11,238 nucleotides of DNA, from NCBI GenBank assembly GCA_001302725.1, contig LIZU01000027.1, positions 1 to 11,238 of the forward strand, given 5' to 3'. Made by a program: the position numbers and the translations under genes. This document shows, one piece after another, positions 1 through 5,869 of this stretch; positions within the stretch are counted from its first letter, which is position 1; every line of letters begins with the position of its first letter. The stretch comes from a candidate division Zixibacteria bacterium DG_27 (GTDB lineage: Bacteria > Zixibacteria > MSB-5A5 > DG-27). The notes beneath the pieces are model-generated. The model ran no database searches. It saw only the letters and a list, made by a program, of their open reading frames with translations, and was not told the origin of the DNA.

Positions 1-1010
1 TTCGCCTGGGGGAGGCTTGAATAGTCGTCAGCTATTCCGACATCTCCTCCCTGATTCTCCACCATCTCCTTGAACTTCTCCAGTGCCTCGCCGTTTGCGA
101 TTCTCTCCCTGAGCATCTTTCGAGCTTCCCCTTTATCGGAGGTTACCTGCGCCGTTAAGAGCATTTGAACTCCCAATGCCTCCGTGACCTCCCGGAGGTC
201 TTCAGGACCTCTCCCCTTCAGGAATTCAATACATTCAACGATCTCGAGCGCGTTTCCGACTGCGAAACCTAAAGGTTCGTCCATAGAGGTGAAAACTGCG
301 CTAGCCTTCCGCCCCATTCTTTTGGCGACAGAGATCAAAGCCTCAGCCAATCTCTCAGCATCGCTGAGTCCCTTCATAAATGCCCCATTGCCGACCTTCA
401 CGTCGAAGACAATTCCATCACAGCCGGAGGCCAGTTTCTTGCTCATGATGCTGCCGACAATCAGAGGAATCGATTCGACCGTAGCGGTGACATCCCGCAA
501 GGCATACATTTTCTTATCTGCAGGAGCAATCTCCCGAGTTTGCCCGATGATGGCCACCCCTATTCTCTTGAGAGCCTCCTTGAACTCCTCTAAGGAAAGA
601 GAGGTCTTAAATCCCGGTATCGATTCCAATTTGTCCAAAGTCCCACCGGTGTGGCCCAGACCCCTCCCAGAGATCATGGGAACGACGACCCCACAGGAAG
701 CTAAAAGTGGAGCCAGGATCAAAGAGACCTTGTCGCCCACGCCACCGGTGGAATGCTTGTCGATTTTAGGGGCGTCTATGAAGCTCAAATCCAGTATCTG
801 ACCAGAATGCAACATCGATTCGGTGAGGCAATGAGTCTCCTCCTCATCCATGCCGTTGATGCAGACCGCCATCAGGAACGCCGACATCTGATAGTCAGGG
901 ATCCTGCCCTGAGTGAAATCCGAGATCAAGAAATCGATCTCTTCTTTCCCGAGCTTCTTCGCATCCCTCTTTTTGGCGACGATACCGTATACGTCCATAT
1001 TCCAGGTCAT
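1..1010 (-). CDS. deoA: Pyrimidine-nucleoside / thymidine phosphorylase, N-terminal 336 residues (runs off the window)
   Basis: This enzyme splits thymidine or (deoxy)uridine with phosphate, giving the free base and (deoxy)ribose-1-phosphate in the cytoplasm. The minus-strand frame is open from 1010 to the window edge, so roughly the last 100 residues of a usual 430-440 residue protein are missing. Visible family motifs are the phosphate-binding KHSTGG (residues 85-90), the family signature SGRGLGHTGGTLDKLE (114-129), Arg172, Ser187 and Lys191 at the positions that contact the pyrimidine in the E. coli enzyme, DVKVGNGAFM (203-212), and MDEPLGFAVGNALEIVE (243-259). The start is uncertain: ATG at 1010 or ATG at 998, neither with a convincing Shine-Dalgarno; an in-frame TAA at 1049-1047 bounds it upstream. 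It follows the deoB-cdd fusion and acts between that protein's two reactions. Whether it prefers thymidine only or also uridine cannot be decided from the sequence; Gram-positive-type relatives are usually broad. Confidence 0.95.
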   Translation of the reverse strand, partial: MTWNMDVYGIVAKKRDAKKLGKEEIDFLISDFTQGRIPDYQMSAFLMAVCINGMDEEETHCLTESMLHSGQILDLSFIDAPKIDKHSTGGVGDKVSLILAPLLASCGVVVPMISGRGLGHTGGTLDKLESIPGFKTSLSLEEFKEALKRIGVAIIGQTREIAPADKKMYALRDVTATVESIPLIVGSIMSKKLASGCDGIVFDVKVGNGAFMKGLSDAERLAEALISVAKRMGRKASAVFTSMDEPLGFAVGNALEIVECIEFLKGRGPEDLREVTEALGVQMLLTAQVTSDKGEARKMLRERIANGEALEKFKEMVENQGGDVGIADDYSSLPQA

Positions 1011-1037
1011 GAAAGGTGATAGTGAATGAACCGAATC

Positions 1038-1058
1038 GCCTCTTCTTTAGTGAGAGGC
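1038..1058 (-). other. Small hairpin in the deoA leader
   Basis: Read on the minus strand, GCCTCT (1058-1053) and AGAGGC (1043-1038) form a 6-bp perfect stem around a 9-nt loop, about 28 nt before the first possible deoA start. No T-run follows, so it is not a terminator. The AGAGG that could resemble a ribosome binding site is inside the 3' arm and is too far from either start. It could be an mRNA stability or processing element, or chance. Confidence 0.35.
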
Positions 1059-1065
1059 TATTGGG

Positions 1066-1078
1066 AAGGATTCCCTAT
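1066..1078. other. Short inverted repeat GGGAA-n3-TTCCC
   Basis: On the minus strand a GGGAA / TTCCC stem of 5 bp with a 3-nt loop lies directly beside the heptamer array and just before the hairpin at 1038-1058. A neighbouring copy of GGGAATA lies on its upstream side. The role is unknown; it may be part of one repeated element together with the array. Confidence 0.3.
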
Positions 1079-1085
1079 TCCCTAT

Positions 1086-1141
1086 CTACTACCTACTACC
1101 TACTACCTACTACCTACTACCTACTATCTACTGCCTACTGT
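1086..1141. repeat. Tandem array of a 7-bp unit, about eight copies
   Basis: The plus strand carries five perfect head-to-tail copies of CTACTAC (1086-1120), then three diverged copies: CTACTAT, CTACTGC and CTACTGT (1121-1141). On the transcribed (minus) strand the unit reads GTAGTAG. The array starts 3 nt after the deoB-cdd stop codon and fills nearly half of the 134-nt spacer before deoA. Divergence is graded toward the deoB-cdd end, with perfect units toward deoA, as expected for slippage-driven growth at one end. TAG triplets in the minus-strand repeat make it non-coding there; plus-strand reading gives only a periodic Tyr/Leu/Pro/Thr peptide that I regard as spurious. Confidence 0.9.
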
Positions 1142-1144
1142 CTC

Positions 1145-2677
1145 TCAGAGCTCAAAGGCTTCCGGCAGAAGCTCGCCAAGCTTGTGTTTGCTAATCTCTC
1201 CGTCGAGATTGGCACAAATTATCCAACAGTCGGGACTGAACTCTCTCAAGACCTGCAGGCAGGCGCCACAGGGTTTGGCCGGCGGCGATTTATCAGTTAC
1301 CACAGCCAGGGTGGTCATCTCCTTCTCGCCGGAGGAGACAGCGCTAAAGACTGCCGCCCTCTCGGCGCAAACGGTGAGTCCATAGGAGGCATTTTCTACG
1401 TTGGCACCGGTGAAGACCTTACCGGAGGAAGTCAAAACCGCCGCTCCCACGTTGAATTTAGAATAGGGAGCGTAAGCTTTGAGCCGAGCCCTCTTGGCGC
1501 TTTCTATCAGTTTCCAAAAACTCTCTCCGCAACCAAAAGACGAAAATCCGAACGCCTCTGAGACGGTGGCACCCAGATCGCCCAAGCTTTCCCTGGTCCC
1601 CAGATCAACTCCAGATTTCAATTTGGGACCGAATACCAATAGGGGGACATATTCCCGGGAATGATCGGTCGAGGGGGTAGTAGGGTCACAACCGTGGTCG
1701 GCGGTGATTATGAAAAGATCTTTGCCTCCGAGTAGAGACAGAAACTCCGGCAGCCTCCGGTCGAAATCCTCCAGCCCCTTTGCGAAATTCACATAATCGT
1801 TGCGATGGCCCCAGAGCATATCGAAGTCCACCAGATTGGCGAAAATCAGTCCTCTCTTCTGGTTCTTTATTGTCCGATGAATTACTTCCATCCCGTGTCT
1901 GTTCGAGCTGGTGTGAAATGTACGGGTGAAGCCACGATGACCGAAGAGGTCATCAACTTTGCCAATGCTAGTGACCTCGACACCTTCGCCTTTCAGATAA
2001 TCTAATAGAGTGTCAGCAGGCGGGGGGAGAGAGAAATCTTTGCGCCTCTCGGTTCTGGTGAAATTCCCCGGTTTACCGATGAAAGGCCGAGCTATGACTC
2101 GAGCCACACCGTGCTCTGCGGTCAGGATCTCACGGGCTTTTTGGCATATCTGGTGAAGCCTCTCTATCGGAATAACCTCCTCGTGAGCCGCCAGCTGAAA
2201 TACGCTGTCGGCGGAGGTGTAAAGGATCGGATTTCCCGTCCGGCAGTGTTTCTCCCCCAGCTCCTTTATGATTTCGGTCCCGGAGGCGGGCTTATTGCCC
2301 AGAACTTCCAGCCCCGTCAGCCGCTTGAATTTCTCGAGGATCTCTTCCGGGAACCCGTTCGGGTAGGTGGGGAAGGGACGGGTTGTTACAAGACCCATGA
2401 TCTCCCAGTGGCCGACAGTGCTATCCTTCCCCAAGGATAGAGTGGCCATCTTTCCAAAAGAGGCCCTGGGCCCCGAAGCTGGAGGCACGCCCCTGATGGG
2501 AACGATATCCCCTAAACCCAACCTCTCCAAATGCGGGAGATTAAGACCTCCGACAGCTTCGGCGGTGTTGGCAATGCTGTTTGAACCTTTATCTCCATAT
2601 CGGGCCGCATCCGGCAAGGCCCCGACACCACAGCTGTCCAATATTATGATGATGACCCTTTCGAATGCCTCAGTCAC
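1145..2677 (-). CDS. Bifunctional phosphopentomutase-cytidine deaminase fusion (DeoB-Cdd)
   Basis: One uninterrupted frame of 510 residues holds two complete enzymes. Residues 1 to about 390 are phosphopentomutase, interconverting (deoxy)ribose-1-phosphate and -5-phosphate. Metal ligands match the Bacillus cereus enzyme: Asp14, Asp286, His291, Asp327, His328, His339. The conserved GKDTxTGHWE motif reads GKDSTVGHWE (83-92), so Ser86 replaces the usual phospho-acceptor Thr. Residues about 386-510 are a homotetramer-type cytidine deaminase: AYAPYSKF (401-408), CAE with zinc ligand Cys437 and catalytic Glu439, and PCGAC with Cys470 and Cys473. There is no linker: the DeoB terminal motif GESFWKL runs straight into the first Cdd helix. 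The GTG at 2677 is the only possible start, since TAG lies in frame 6 nt upstream and no other start codon precedes the first strand; its Shine-Dalgarno is weak. A sequencing error removing a stop is unlikely because the termini overlap. Confidence 0.95.
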   Translation of the reverse strand: MTEAFERVIIIILDSCGVGALPDAARYGDKGSNSIANTAEAVGGLNLPHLERLGLGDIVPIRGVPPASGPRASFGKMATLSLGKDSTVGHWEIMGLVTTRPFPTYPNGFPEEILEKFKRLTGLEVLGNKPASGTEIIKELGEKHCRTGNPILYTSADSVFQLAAHEEVIPIERLHQICQKAREILTAEHGVARVIARPFIGKPGNFTRTERRKDFSLPPPADTLLDYLKGEGVEVTSIGKVDDLFGHRGFTRTFHTSSNRHGMEVIHRTIKNQKRGLIFANLVDFDMLWGHRNDYVNFAKGLEDFDRRLPEFLSLLGGKDLFIITADHGCDPTTPSTDHSREYVPLLVFGPKLKSGVDLGTRESLGDLGATVSEAFGFSSFGCGESFWKLIESAKRARLKAYAPYSKFNVGAAVLTSSGKVFTGANVENASYGLTVCAERAAVFSAVSSGEKEMTTLAVVTDKSPPAKPCGACLQVLREFSPDCWIICANLDGEISKHKLGELLPEAFEL

Positions 2678-2707
2678 GGGAAACTACCGAAGTCGAGCTT
2701 TGAAATG

Positions 2708-2759
2708 AAAAAACCGCTTTCTTCAACCTCCCTTGCGGGAGGCGAACCTCAAAGCGGCT
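2708..2759 (-). terminator. Rho-independent terminator after rplQ, two-tier hairpin
   Basis: On the minus strand an outer stem CCGCTTT (2757-2751) / AAAGCGG (2720-2714) encloses an inner hairpin CCTCCC-GCAA-GGGAGG (2742-2727) with a GNRA-type tetraloop. The outer stem is followed at once by six T (2713-2708). It begins 17 nt after the rplQ stop and ends 30 nt before the deoB-cdd start, so it closes the ribosomal operon. An alternative small hairpin GAGG-TTCG-CCTC (2750-2739) shares the CCTC with the inner stem and is mutually exclusive with it. Confidence 0.9.
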
Positions 2760-2776
2760 ATTGAGGACTCCTCCGA

Positions 2777-3283
2777 CTATTCTTTCTCTTCGCTTTTCTC
2801 CTCGTCTGCCCTCTCCTCCGTCTCTGTCTCGGGAGCTTGTTCTTTCTTCTTGGAGGCCTTCGCCTCCGGTGCTTTCTTCTTTGGGATCTTTTTGCCCTTG
2901 ATTTTCTTCTTCTCCTTTTTCTCCTCGCTATAAGTCAGAAGCCGCACCAACGACACCGAGGCACCATCCCCGAGCCGATGCCCCAGATGGATGATTCTGC
3001 AACTTCCACCGCTCTTGCCTTCCAGCTTGGGAGCTATCTCGTCAAAGAGCTTTCTGAGGACTACTCGGTTTTTGACAGTGGTTGCCACTAGCCGCCGGGA
3101 ATGGAGGTCGCCTCTTTTCGCCAGAGAGACCAAGCTGTCGGCCCAGGTTTTGAGGGCTTTGGCTTTGGGGGTGGTGGTCTTGATCTGCCCATGCTCTAAC
3201 AGTGAGGTCACCAGATTTGCCAGCATGGCCCTACGGTGGGAGCCGGCCACCCCCAATTTTCTCACTTTTCTGCGATGGCGCAT
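2777..3283 (-). CDS. rplQ: 50S ribosomal protein L17 with long charged C-terminal tail
   Basis: L17 is a large-subunit protein near the exit tunnel. The start MRHRRKVRKLG is the classic family N-terminus, and the conserved core runs to about residue 119 (RLLTYSE). The gene then continues for roughly 48 residues of low complexity, first Lys-rich, then Ala/Lys, then Glu-rich, making 168 residues against about 115-125 for the compact form. Comparable charged tails occur in some actinobacterial L17 proteins. The ATG at 3283 lies 1 nt after the rpoA stop, with AAAGAG just upstream inside rpoA, so translation is probably coupled. A longer frame open to 3361 is rejected because it would overlap rpoA and lacks homology. 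Confidence 0.97.
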   Translation of the reverse strand: MRHRRKVRKLGVAGSHRRAMLANLVTSLLEHGQIKTTTPKAKALKTWADSLVSLAKRGDLHSRRLVATTVKNRVVLRKLFDEIAPKLEGKSGGSCRIIHLGHRLGDGASVSLVRLLTYSEEKKEKKKIKGKKIPKKKAPEAKASKKKEQAPETETEERADEEKSEEKE

Positions 3284-3284
3284 G

Positions 3285-4277
3285 TCACTCTTTGGTTGAA
3301 GGCTCTCTGTACTTGGATATATCCATCCCGAAGTGAAGCCCCATCTCACCCAAGACCGCATTGAGCTCGTTCAAGGATTTCTTGCCGAAATTGCGGTACT
3401 TGAGCATCTCCGCTTCGCTCTTCTGGACCAAATCCTCTATAGACTGAATGTTGGCTGCCTGCAGGCAGTTGGAGGAACGGACCGAAAGCTCCAGTTCATC
3501 AACTCTCATCTTGAGGAGATTCCTTACTCTGATGGTCTCCTCGTCGACTACCTCCTCTTCGGGAATCTCTATCTCCTCCTCCTTGCAGATGAACACCATC
3601 AGGTGGTCTTTCAGCAACTTCGCCGCAAAGGTCAGGGCCTCCTCCGGGCTCATGGTGCCATCAGTCCAGATCTCCAAGAGGAGACGATCATAATCGGTCC
3701 TCTGACCCACGCGGGTGTTTTCGACGCTGAAGTTCACCCTGCTGACCGGGGAGAAGGTCGCGTCCAGCGAGATAGTTCCGATCGGCTGGTCCGGCCTTTT
3801 GTTCTGCTCGGAGGGGAGGTAGCCTCTTCCGGTGTCGACCTCCATTTCGATCCTGACCTCGTTGTCCTCATTAAGCTTGAGGAGATGCTGCCCCGGGTTG
3901 ACGATTTCAATTGTCGGGTCACAAGCAAGATCGCCGGCGGTGTAGTCTCCTTTCTTTTTGACCTCCAAATAGATGGACCTAGGGCCGTCCTCCTGCATCC
4001 TCAAACGGACCTTCTTGAGGTTTAGGACTATCTCAACGACATCCTCGTATACCCCGGGGAGGGTGGAAAACTCGTGGAGGGCGCCGTCAATCCTTACGGA
4101 GGTGATCGCCGCTCCCGGGATGGAAGAGAGAAGCGCTCTCCGCAGGGCATTTCCCAGAGTAGTCCCAAACCCCCGCTCCAAAGGCTCTATCTTGAACTTG
4201 GAGTAAGTATCGGTGGCCGTGGACTCCTCCAAGACAACCTCTTTAGCCATCTGAAAGTTTTTCAATTTAGCGGTCAC
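3285..4277 (-). CDS. rpoA: DNA-directed RNA polymerase subunit alpha
   Basis: The 330-residue alpha subunit nucleates RNA polymerase assembly and contacts upstream promoter DNA. The N-terminal dimerisation domain (about 1-230) includes the conserved LERGFGTTLGNALRRALLSS segment (33-52). After an acidic linker, the C-terminal domain (about 255-320) keeps Arg267, Asn270, Cys271, Gly298, Lys300 and Ser301, which align two residues beyond the E. coli UP-element contacts. The start is a GTG at 4277 preceded by GGGAGGAGG, a strong Shine-Dalgarno; the ATG nine codons in is a less likely start. It lies 26 nt downstream of rpsD, and its stop is 1 nt from rplQ. Confidence 0.98.
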   Translation of the reverse strand: MTAKLKNFQMAKEVVLEESTATDTYSKFKIEPLERGFGTTLGNALRRALLSSIPGAAITSVRIDGALHEFSTLPGVYEDVVEIVLNLKKVRLRMQEDGPRSIYLEVKKKGDYTAGDLACDPTIEIVNPGQHLLKLNEDNEVRIEMEVDTGRGYLPSEQNKRPDQPIGTISLDATFSPVSRVNFSVENTRVGQRTDYDRLLLEIWTDGTMSPEEALTFAAKLLKDHLMVFICKEEEIEIPEEEVVDEETIRVRNLLKMRVDELELSVRSSNCLQAANIQSIEDLVQKSEAEMLKYRNFGKKSLNELNAVLGEMGLHFGMDISKYREPSTKE

Positions 4278-4286
4278 AAAGACCTC

Positions 4287-4295
4287 CTCCCGAAA
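4287..4295 (-). promoter_or_regulatory. rpoA ribosome binding site supporting the GTG start
   Basis: The minus-strand sequence TTTCGGGAG, extended to GGGAGGAGG, lies 9 nt before the rpoA GTG. The same 9-mer is found before rpsD and rpmJ. The strength and position of this site decide the GTG at 4277 over the downstream ATG. Confidence 0.75.
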
Positions 4296-4303
4296 AAAAC
4301 CAC

Positions 4304-4936
4304 CTATTTAGAGTAAAGCTCCACAATAAGCTGTTCTGCAACCAAAACCGGGATGTCCTCCCTCTTGGGCCGCTCCAACAGCTCCCCTTCCAGCTTGGCC
4401 TTGTCCAACCTCAACCAAGGGAGCTCCGACCCCCTGCCGGCATCTTTCAAAGCTTCGTGGATGACGTCTAAGTTACGGCTCTCCTCTCTGACGCTCACAA
4501 TATCCCCGGGTTTAAGAGGGTAGGAGGGGATATCCGCCTTGCGCCCGTTGACCTGAAAATGATCGTGGCGCACCAACTGTCGGGCCGATTTCCTGGAGGG
4601 AGCAAAGCCCAAACGATAGACAATACTGTCCAGCCGACACTCCAACTCCTGCAGCAGGTTCTCGCCGGTTATCCCCCTCTGCCTCTCCGCTCTCTCGAAG
4701 TAGTTTCTAAATTGTCTCTCCAAGATCCCGTAAATTCTGCGGACTTTCTGCTTTTCCCGCAACTGCAGGCCGTAACCGCTGGTCCTTCTGCGGCGGATGG
4801 CGTTGCCGTGTTGCCCGGGAGGGTAACCACGCCGGTCGAAGGCGCATTTATCGGAATAACAGCGATTCCCCTTCAGGAAAAGCTTCATCCCCTCACGTCG
4901 ACACAGCTTACAATTTGCATCACTATACCTGGCCAT
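4304..4936 (-). CDS. rpsD: 30S ribosomal protein S4 (zinc-binding form)
   Basis: S4 is a primary 16S rRNA binder that starts small-subunit assembly and often autoregulates its operon. The 210-residue product has an N-terminal Cys4 zinc motif, C-x2-C-x13-C-x4-C (Cys9, Cys12, Cys26, Cys31), then YPPGQHG, and an S4 RNA-binding domain near residues 95-160 (LDSIVYRLGFAPSRKSARQLV). The ATG at 4936 is chosen over an adjacent in-frame TTG because GGGAG sits 6 nt before it and the protein then begins MARYS, the family norm. The 79-nt spacer from rpsK is the largest within the ribosomal cluster and could hold a regulatory leader, but I see only a weak imperfect stem there. Confidence 0.98.
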   Translation of the reverse strand: MARYSDANCKLCRREGMKLFLKGNRCYSDKCAFDRRGYPPGQHGNAIRRRRTSGYGLQLREKQKVRRIYGILERQFRNYFERAERQRGITGENLLQELECRLDSIVYRLGFAPSRKSARQLVRHDHFQVNGRKADIPSYPLKPGDIVSVREESRNLDVIHEALKDAGRGSELPWLRLDKAKLEGELLERPKREDIPVLVAEQLIVELYSK

Positions 4937-4942
4937 CAATCA

Positions 4943-4951
4943 CTCCCGAAA
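4943..4951 (-). promoter_or_regulatory. rpsD ribosome binding site (TTTCGGGAG)
   Basis: TTTCGGGAG ends 6 nt before the rpsD ATG at 4936. This selects the ATG over the overlapping TTG one codon upstream. It is identical in sequence and spacing to the site before rpmJ. Confidence 0.7.
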
Positions 4952-5015
4952 TCACGAACCAGTATCAACAGCATCTCCAGAAGCAACGACCCTAAAAAGA
5001 ACTTCGAGGCCGCGG

Positions 5016-5408
5016 CTAGACCCTCCTTCTTTTGGGTGGACGGCAGCCGTTATGGGGTATAGGAGTAACGTCCTTTATGGCGGTTATCTCCAATCCGGCA
5101 GCCTGCAACGATCTGATGGCGGCCTCTCGTCCGGATCCTGGACCCTTAACCCAAACCTCCACCCGCCTCAGCCCCATCTCCATCGACTCCCGGGCAGCTG
5201 CTTGGGCCGCCCTCTGGGCCGCAAATGGCGTGCTCTTTCTCGAACCCTTAAACCCCATCTTCCCGGGGGAGGCCCAGGCGATGACGTTGCCGCCCTCGTC
5301 GGCCAGCGTGATGATGGTGTTGTTAAAGGTGGCCTTGATATGGGCGATGCCGGTGGCCTCTACCTTGCGCCCCTTCTTCTTCGTCTTTCTCTTCTTGCCC
5401 TCAGCCAA
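5016..5408 (-). CDS. rpsK: 30S ribosomal protein S11, TTG start
   Basis: S11 sits on the small-subunit platform next to the Shine-Dalgarno helix. The 130-residue product has a Lys/Arg-rich N-terminus, then the conserved HIKATFNNTIITL (23-35), the GFKGSRKSTPFAAQ loop, and the C-terminal signature DVTPIPHNGCRPPKRRRV. Initiation is at a TTG: an AGGAGG lies 4 nt before it, an in-frame TAG immediately precedes it, and no other start codon exists in the first 16 codons. It lies between rpsM (57-nt gap) and rpsD (79-nt gap). Confidence 0.98.
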   Translation of the reverse strand: MAEGKKRKTKKKGRKVEATGIAHIKATFNNTIITLADEGGNVIAWASPGKMGFKGSRKSTPFAAQRAAQAAARESMEMGLRRVEVWVKGPGSGREAAIRSLQAAGLEITAIKDVTPIPHNGCRPPKRRRV

Positions 5409-5412
5409 CTAA

Positions 5413-5418
5413 CCTCCT
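5413..5418 (-). promoter_or_regulatory. rpsK ribosome binding site that fixes a TTG start
   Basis: AGGAGG on the minus strand is followed by TTAG and then the TTG at 5408. The TAG directly before the TTG excludes any upstream start, so this consensus site and the TTG must be the initiation signal. Confidence 0.85.
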
Positions 5419-5465
5419 GCAGAAATCGATGTAAGCCTAAGATCCCTCACCCAAACGGCAGTTAT

Positions 5466-5846
5466 CTATTTACCCCTTTTCCCCTTTTTTGTTCCTATGG
5501 TTTTCTTGGGACCCTTACGGGTCCTGGCGTTGGTCTTGGTTCTCTGTCCCCTCACCGGGAGCCCCCGGCGGTGCCTTAAGCCTCGATAACATCCGATATC
5601 GATGAGCCGCTTGATCCCCATCGCGACTTCACCCCGTCGGGCGCCCTCCACCTTGTAATTGGCCTCGATTTCACCCCTGAGCTTGGCAACCTCTTCCTCG
5701 GAGAGTTTGCTGACTCGGGTGTCGGCCTCGACGCCGGTGGCCTCCAATATCTTTTGGGAGGAGGAGAGACCAATTCCGTAAATGTAAGTCAGCGCCACCT
5801 CGACCCTTTTGTCGCGTGGCAGATCTATTCCCGCAATTCTCGCCAT
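5466..5846 (-). CDS. rpsM: 30S ribosomal protein S13
   Basis: S13 is a small-subunit head protein that bridges to the large subunit and touches the P-site tRNA through its basic tail. The 126-residue product begins MARIAGIDLPRDKR, has the helix-two-turn-helix segment around LTYIYGIGLSSSQ (19-31), the signature GCYRGLRHRRGLPVRGQRT (85-103), and ends in a Lys/Gly-rich tail after NARTRKGPKKTIG. The ATG at 5846 has AGGTAGGG just upstream. It follows rpmJ by 23 nt. Confidence 0.98.
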   Translation of the reverse strand: MARIAGIDLPRDKRVEVALTYIYGIGLSSSQKILEATGVEADTRVSKLSEEEVAKLRGEIEANYKVEGARRGEVAMGIKRLIDIGCYRGLRHRRGLPVRGQRTKTNARTRKGPKKTIGTKKGKRGK

Positions 5847-5869
5847 AGACCCTACCTGCTATCTAATAA

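Noticed and set aside
184..801. Plus-strand open frame of about 205 codons
   Set aside because: It is antisense to the well-conserved phosphorylase gene and its product is a Ser/Pro-rich composition without any motif, as expected of a shadow frame.
1086..1141. CRISPR array
   Set aside because: The units are 7 bp and directly adjacent, with no spacers and no cas genes nearby. It is a simple tandem repeat.
1016..1561. Plus-strand open frames with a YYLLPTTYYLL-type periodic peptide
   Set aside because: The peptide is only the translation of the CTACTAC array, and the rest lies antisense to the Cdd domain. There is no Shine-Dalgarno and no recognisable domain.
1145..2677. DeoB and Cdd as two genes joined by a sequencing error
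   Set aside because: The two domains are in the same frame with overlapping termini and no room for a stop, a ribosome binding site and a second start. Raw-read confirmation would still be sensible.
3284..3361. N-terminal extension of the L17 frame
   Set aside because: The frame is open upstream but overlaps the rpoA C-terminus. MRHRRKVRKLG at 3283 is the family start and lies 1 nt after the rpoA stop.
3333..4025. Long plus-strand open frame opposite rpoA
   Set aside because: It mirrors the rpoA coding frame. It has no homology I recognise, no ribosome binding site, and the minus-strand gene is certain.
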